From JBHHUI01 sp965248775 (GTDB taxonomy: Bacteria > Chloroflexota > Anaerolineae > Anaerolineales > JBHHUI01): a DNA stretch of 64,000 nucleotides. The notes beneath the pieces were generated by a model. It did not search any database. It worked only from the letters and a program-made list of their open reading frames with translations, and was not told the origin of the DNA. Below, in pieces: positions 61,441 to 64,000 of this stretch; the stretch's first letter is position 1, and every line of letters starts with the position of its first letter. Location of the stretch: assembly GCA_965248775.1 (NCBI GenBank), contig OZ252150.1, positions 5,394,001-5,458,000 on the forward strand, in the 5' to 3' direction. The translations under genes were made by a program, and so were the position numbers.

Positions 61441-62573
61441 CCCGCCGGAGGAGACGCAGACGTCGCTGCCTAAGAACGCGGCGCACCTCTACGGCTGTGG
61501 GTGGCCTGACGGTGATGTTCATCCTTGTAATTGGGGCGATTCTGGTTCAGGAGGCGACCGACCGTGGCTTCATTGACTTGACCCCGCCGCCAGTCGAAGA
61601 GACAGCCGTTTCCGGGTCAGACTGGTATACCGTTTATTTTACCCAACCAGCTGCGGAGGAAACTGGACAGTCAGATCGTGCGGACGTGGTTTTGGCGAAT
61701 GCAATCTTGGGCGCGCGCCAATCGGTAGACCTGGCTGCCTATGACCTTAGGCTGCAGTCCATGGCGGATGTACTTATAACAGCAGCAGCCCGGGGCGTGC
61801 GCATCCGAGTGGTGACGGATAGCGACCATCTGGACCGTGACCCCGTCCAGCAACTACTCGCCGCCGATGTGCCTGTCATCGACGACCAGCGCAGTGGTTT
61901 GATGCATCACAAGTTTGTGATAATTGATAACGCAACAGTTTTCACGGGTTCGATGAATCTGACCTTTAACGGCACGGAACGCAACAACAATAATTTGCTA
62001 CGAATTGACTCGACACGTCTGTCCGAGAATTACACGCATGAGTTCGAGGAGATGTTCTTGGATGAGCGCTTCGGTCCGAGTTCAGCAGAAGATACACCGA
62101 ATCCGCGTTTAACTATCAACGGTATATTGGTCGAAAAATATTTCTCTCCTGATGATGGCGTTGCCGCCCGGGTCGTGTCAGCATTGCAGGCTGCGGAGGA
62201 AAGTATATTTTTCATGGCCTTCTCTTTTACGCGCGAGGATTTTTCACAGGTGCTTATTGAAAAGGCGGATTCAGGTCTTACAGTGCGTGGCTTGTATGAA
62301 TCTCAGCAGATCGCTTCGGGCTCAAATCAATCCTGGAATCTGCTAACAGATGCTGAGATTGACGTTTTACAGGACGGCAATCGGTATAAATTGCACCACA
62401 AAGTGATCATCATTGATAGCCAAATCGTCATCACTGGTTCCTACAATTTTAGCAATTCGGCCGAAGATCGCAACGATGAGAACATCCTCATCATCCATGA
62501 CCCTAATTTGGCGTTCCTCTACTTAGAGGAGTTCGCAGCGCGCTGGCTCGAAGCGGGAGGCGGAACTTCCTGA
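61437..62573 (+). CDS. Phospholipase D-like nuclease/hydrolase, exported
   Basis: 378 aa from ATG 61437, which overlaps the NAT stop. A poly-Arg N-terminus and one hydrophobic helix (VGGLTVMFILVIGAILV) anchor or export the protein. Two HKD modules follow: HHKFVIIDNATVFTGSMN and HHKVIIIDSQIVITGSYN, giving the two-site PLD fold used for phosphodiester hydrolysis of lipids or DNA. Middle linker DTPNPRLTINGILVEKYFS. Location outside the membrane fits lipid or extracellular DNA as substrate. Confidence 0.9.
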   Translation: MTRRRRRRRRCLRTRRTSTAVGGLTVMFILVIGAILVQEATDRGFIDLTPPPVEETAVSGSDWYTVYFTQPAAEETGQSDRADVVLANAILGARQSVDLAAYDLRLQSMADVLITAAARGVRIRVVTDSDHLDRDPVQQLLAADVPVIDDQRSGLMHHKFVIIDNATVFTGSMNLTFNGTERNNNNLLRIDSTRLSENYTHEFEEMFLDERFGPSSAEDTPNPRLTINGILVEKYFSPDDGVAARVVSALQAAEESIFFMAFSFTREDFSQVLIEKADSGLTVRGLYESQQIASGSNQSWNLLTDAEIDVLQDGNRYKLHHKVIIIDSQIVITGSYNFSNSAEDRNDENILIIHDPNLAFLYLEEFAARWLEAGGGTS

Positions 62574-62668
62574 CGAATGTAGGGTGGCCGACTGCCAGGT
62601 GTTCCCTTGCGCTTGCTATAATTTACCCGTGCTGGGCTGCAGTTCTCCCTTGATAGGATAGCCAATCC

Positions 62669-64000
62669 ATGAACGCTTTATTGAAATTTACTCTTGGTCT
62701 ATTGGTTGTTGGCATCGTCGCCGTTAATGGTGTCGGTATCATTGTCGGTGTGGGTCAACTGGTTTTCGCAGATGCGATCTATCCCGGTGTGGAAGTTTGG
62801 GGCGCGGACCTGAGTGGGCTAACGCGCTCGCAGGCTGCAGATGTGCTTAGCCAGCACATCACTTATCCGCAAACATCAAGTGTCATCTTGCGCGATGGCG
62901 AAGATCAATGGGTGGTCACCCCCGGCCAGCTTGGCGTTCAGTTTGAGCTTGCCAATACGATTGAAACCGCTTTTGCATTTGGGCGCTCCGGCGATCTCTT
63001 ACAGGATTTGAACGATCAATGGCAGGCCTGGTATCGTGGCGAAAGTGTTTCGCCCGTGCTCACCTTTAGTCCGGCACTGGCCGAACAGTACATGGGCCAG
63101 ATCATTGCAGAGGTCGATCGTCCGCCGGTGGAAGCCCAGATTATCGTGGACGGTCTCGACGTGCAGGTGACGGCTGGTGAATATGGACGCACGGTGCAGG
63201 TCCCAGCGACCATTGTCAATTTGCTCGATCCCTTCTCCGAATTGGAAAGTGTGGATACGGTACTGGTCATTGAAGAATATCGGCCGGATGTACTCGATGC
63301 CACGGTCCAGGCCGAGATCGCTCGCAGGATCTTGTCCGCGCCGCTGGAACTCTACATTGCTGCGGCTGCCGAAAGCGATCCCGAGCCGTGGGTCTTCGAG
63401 CCGGAGGCGCTTGCGCAGATGTTGGCGATCCGACGCGTTGAACAGGAGGACGGAGAGATCACTTACTCCGTAGGGTTACACGATGTGCAGCTTTCTGGCT
63501 TCTTGGAAACACTCGTTGCGCCGCTCTCCGTAGCACCTGAAAACGCGCGCTTCATCTTCAACGACGATGAGCGGGAGCTGGAAGTCATTCAACCGGCAGT
63601 TGTTGGTCGGCAGCTCAATGTCGCAGAAACCATCCAGAATATTAATTCGCAACTCGTCGCGGGCGAACATCGGGCGGCACTCCAATTTGATTTCAGCGAC
63701 CCCGAAATCGGTAACGAGACTACTGCGGCCGATCTGGGCATCATCGACCTGGTTTCTGCAAGGACTACAACGTTTTATGGTTCGAGTGAGACACGTATTT
63801 CGAATATCCAGGTAGGTGGGGCGACGATGCACGGAGTTCTCGTGCCGCCGCAGGGCGAATTCTCTTTCAATGGATTTTTGGGCGATGTCAGTTTGGATAC
63901 AGGTTTTTCGGAAGCATTGATTATTTTTGGTGGCCGCACCATCAAGGGCGTGGGCGGCGGCATCTGCCAGGTGAGCACCACTGCATTCCGCGCCGCCTGG
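62669..64000 (+). CDS. VanW family cell-envelope protein, 3' partial
   Basis: Open through the right end (444 codons). ATG 62669 is followed by a signal/anchor helix (FTLGLLVVGIVAVNGVGIIV). Two YkuD-associated peptidoglycan-binding-type domains (YPGVEVWGADLSGLTRSQAA is the classical start) precede the VanW domain, ending GVGGGICQVSTTAFRAA. Such proteins are surface proteins linked to wall or glycopeptide stress. The end lies beyond the window. Confidence 0.9.
   Translation, partial: MNALLKFTLGLLVVGIVAVNGVGIIVGVGQLVFADAIYPGVEVWGADLSGLTRSQAADVLSQHITYPQTSSVILRDGEDQWVVTPGQLGVQFELANTIETAFAFGRSGDLLQDLNDQWQAWYRGESVSPVLTFSPALAEQYMGQIIAEVDRPPVEAQIIVDGLDVQVTAGEYGRTVQVPATIVNLLDPFSELESVDTVLVIEEYRPDVLDATVQAEIARRILSAPLELYIAAAAESDPEPWVFEPEALAQMLAIRRVEQEDGEITYSVGLHDVQLSGFLETLVAPLSVAPENARFIFNDDERELEVIQPAVVGRQLNVAETIQNINSQLVAGEHRAALQFDFSDPEIGNETTAADLGIIDLVSARTTTFYGSSETRISNIQVGGATMHGVLVPPQGEFSFNGFLGDVSLDTGFSEALIIFGGRTIKGVGGGICQVSTTAFRAAW

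Overview
The window looks like a chromosomal segment of a free-living bacterium at roughly mid-50s % GC. Gene content (ferredoxin-dependent 2-oxoacid oxidoreductase, lutABC, V4R protein, class I aldolase, WSPDG propeller, lipoproteins with Thr/Pro linkers, VanW protein) suggests a Chloroflexota (Anaerolineae-like) genome. That placement is inferred from gene style only; no rRNA or other marker was available. I saw no tRNA, rRNA or CRISPR array.

Layout. 1-12.8 kb: gcvT (5' end outside the window), a DUF554 membrane protein, a ComEA-like protein, a MaoC hydratase, a class A PBP whose Thr/Pro tail is frameshifted, a WSPDG propeller gene with an in-frame stop, a CDF metal exporter with three C-terminal domains, and two minus-strand genes including a degenerate DNA-methylase-like protein. 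12.9-24.2 kb: a metal-homeostasis island, all on the minus strand. It holds a row of three ICMT/CzcN-like methyltransferase genes (one cut by an IS4 element, one frameshifted), class I aldolase, a Fur/PerR-like regulator overlapping a P1B-4-type ATPase, and an operon DtxR regulator - multicopper oxidase - ZIP transporter - fourth ICMT. Nearly identical DtxR-type palindromes lie before the DtxR gene and before the three-ICMT row, tying the two clusters into one candidate regulon.

24.2-31 kb: a mobile-element zone with a DDE transposon carrying a broken transposase, a MITE-like palindrome, an IS1 element inside a PadR-linked membrane gene, and an IS4 copy inside an SDR gene. 31-38 kb: an unrecognised, probably frameshifted gene, isochorismatase-like and NTF2-like proteins, a DUF5671-like membrane protein and lipoproteins. 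38-47.6 kb: energy metabolism, with lutABC (lactate oxidation), a V4R protein, a PIG-L deacetylase, a CBS protein and a 2-oxoacid:ferredoxin oxidoreductase whose beta subunit carries a fused CBS pair.

47.6-55 kb: a third IS4 copy, a winged-helix AAA ATPase, an FtsH-like AAA protease and a large coiled-coil protein with a basic tail and two PH/GRAM-like units. 55-64 kb: housekeeping genes: prfB with its +1 programmed frameshift, ftsY, nadE and a nitrilase amidase (together a possible split glutamine-dependent NAD synthetase, separated by a YgiT/DUF4258 toxin-antitoxin pair), an Lgt-like protein, arylamine N-acetyltransferase, a PLD-family protein and a VanW-family protein running off the end.

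The IS4 element is present three times at exactly 1191 bp with 18-bp inverted repeats and 8-9 bp target duplications, so it moved recently. Several other genes carry single indels or a stop. These may be real decay or uncorrected read errors, and each is flagged.
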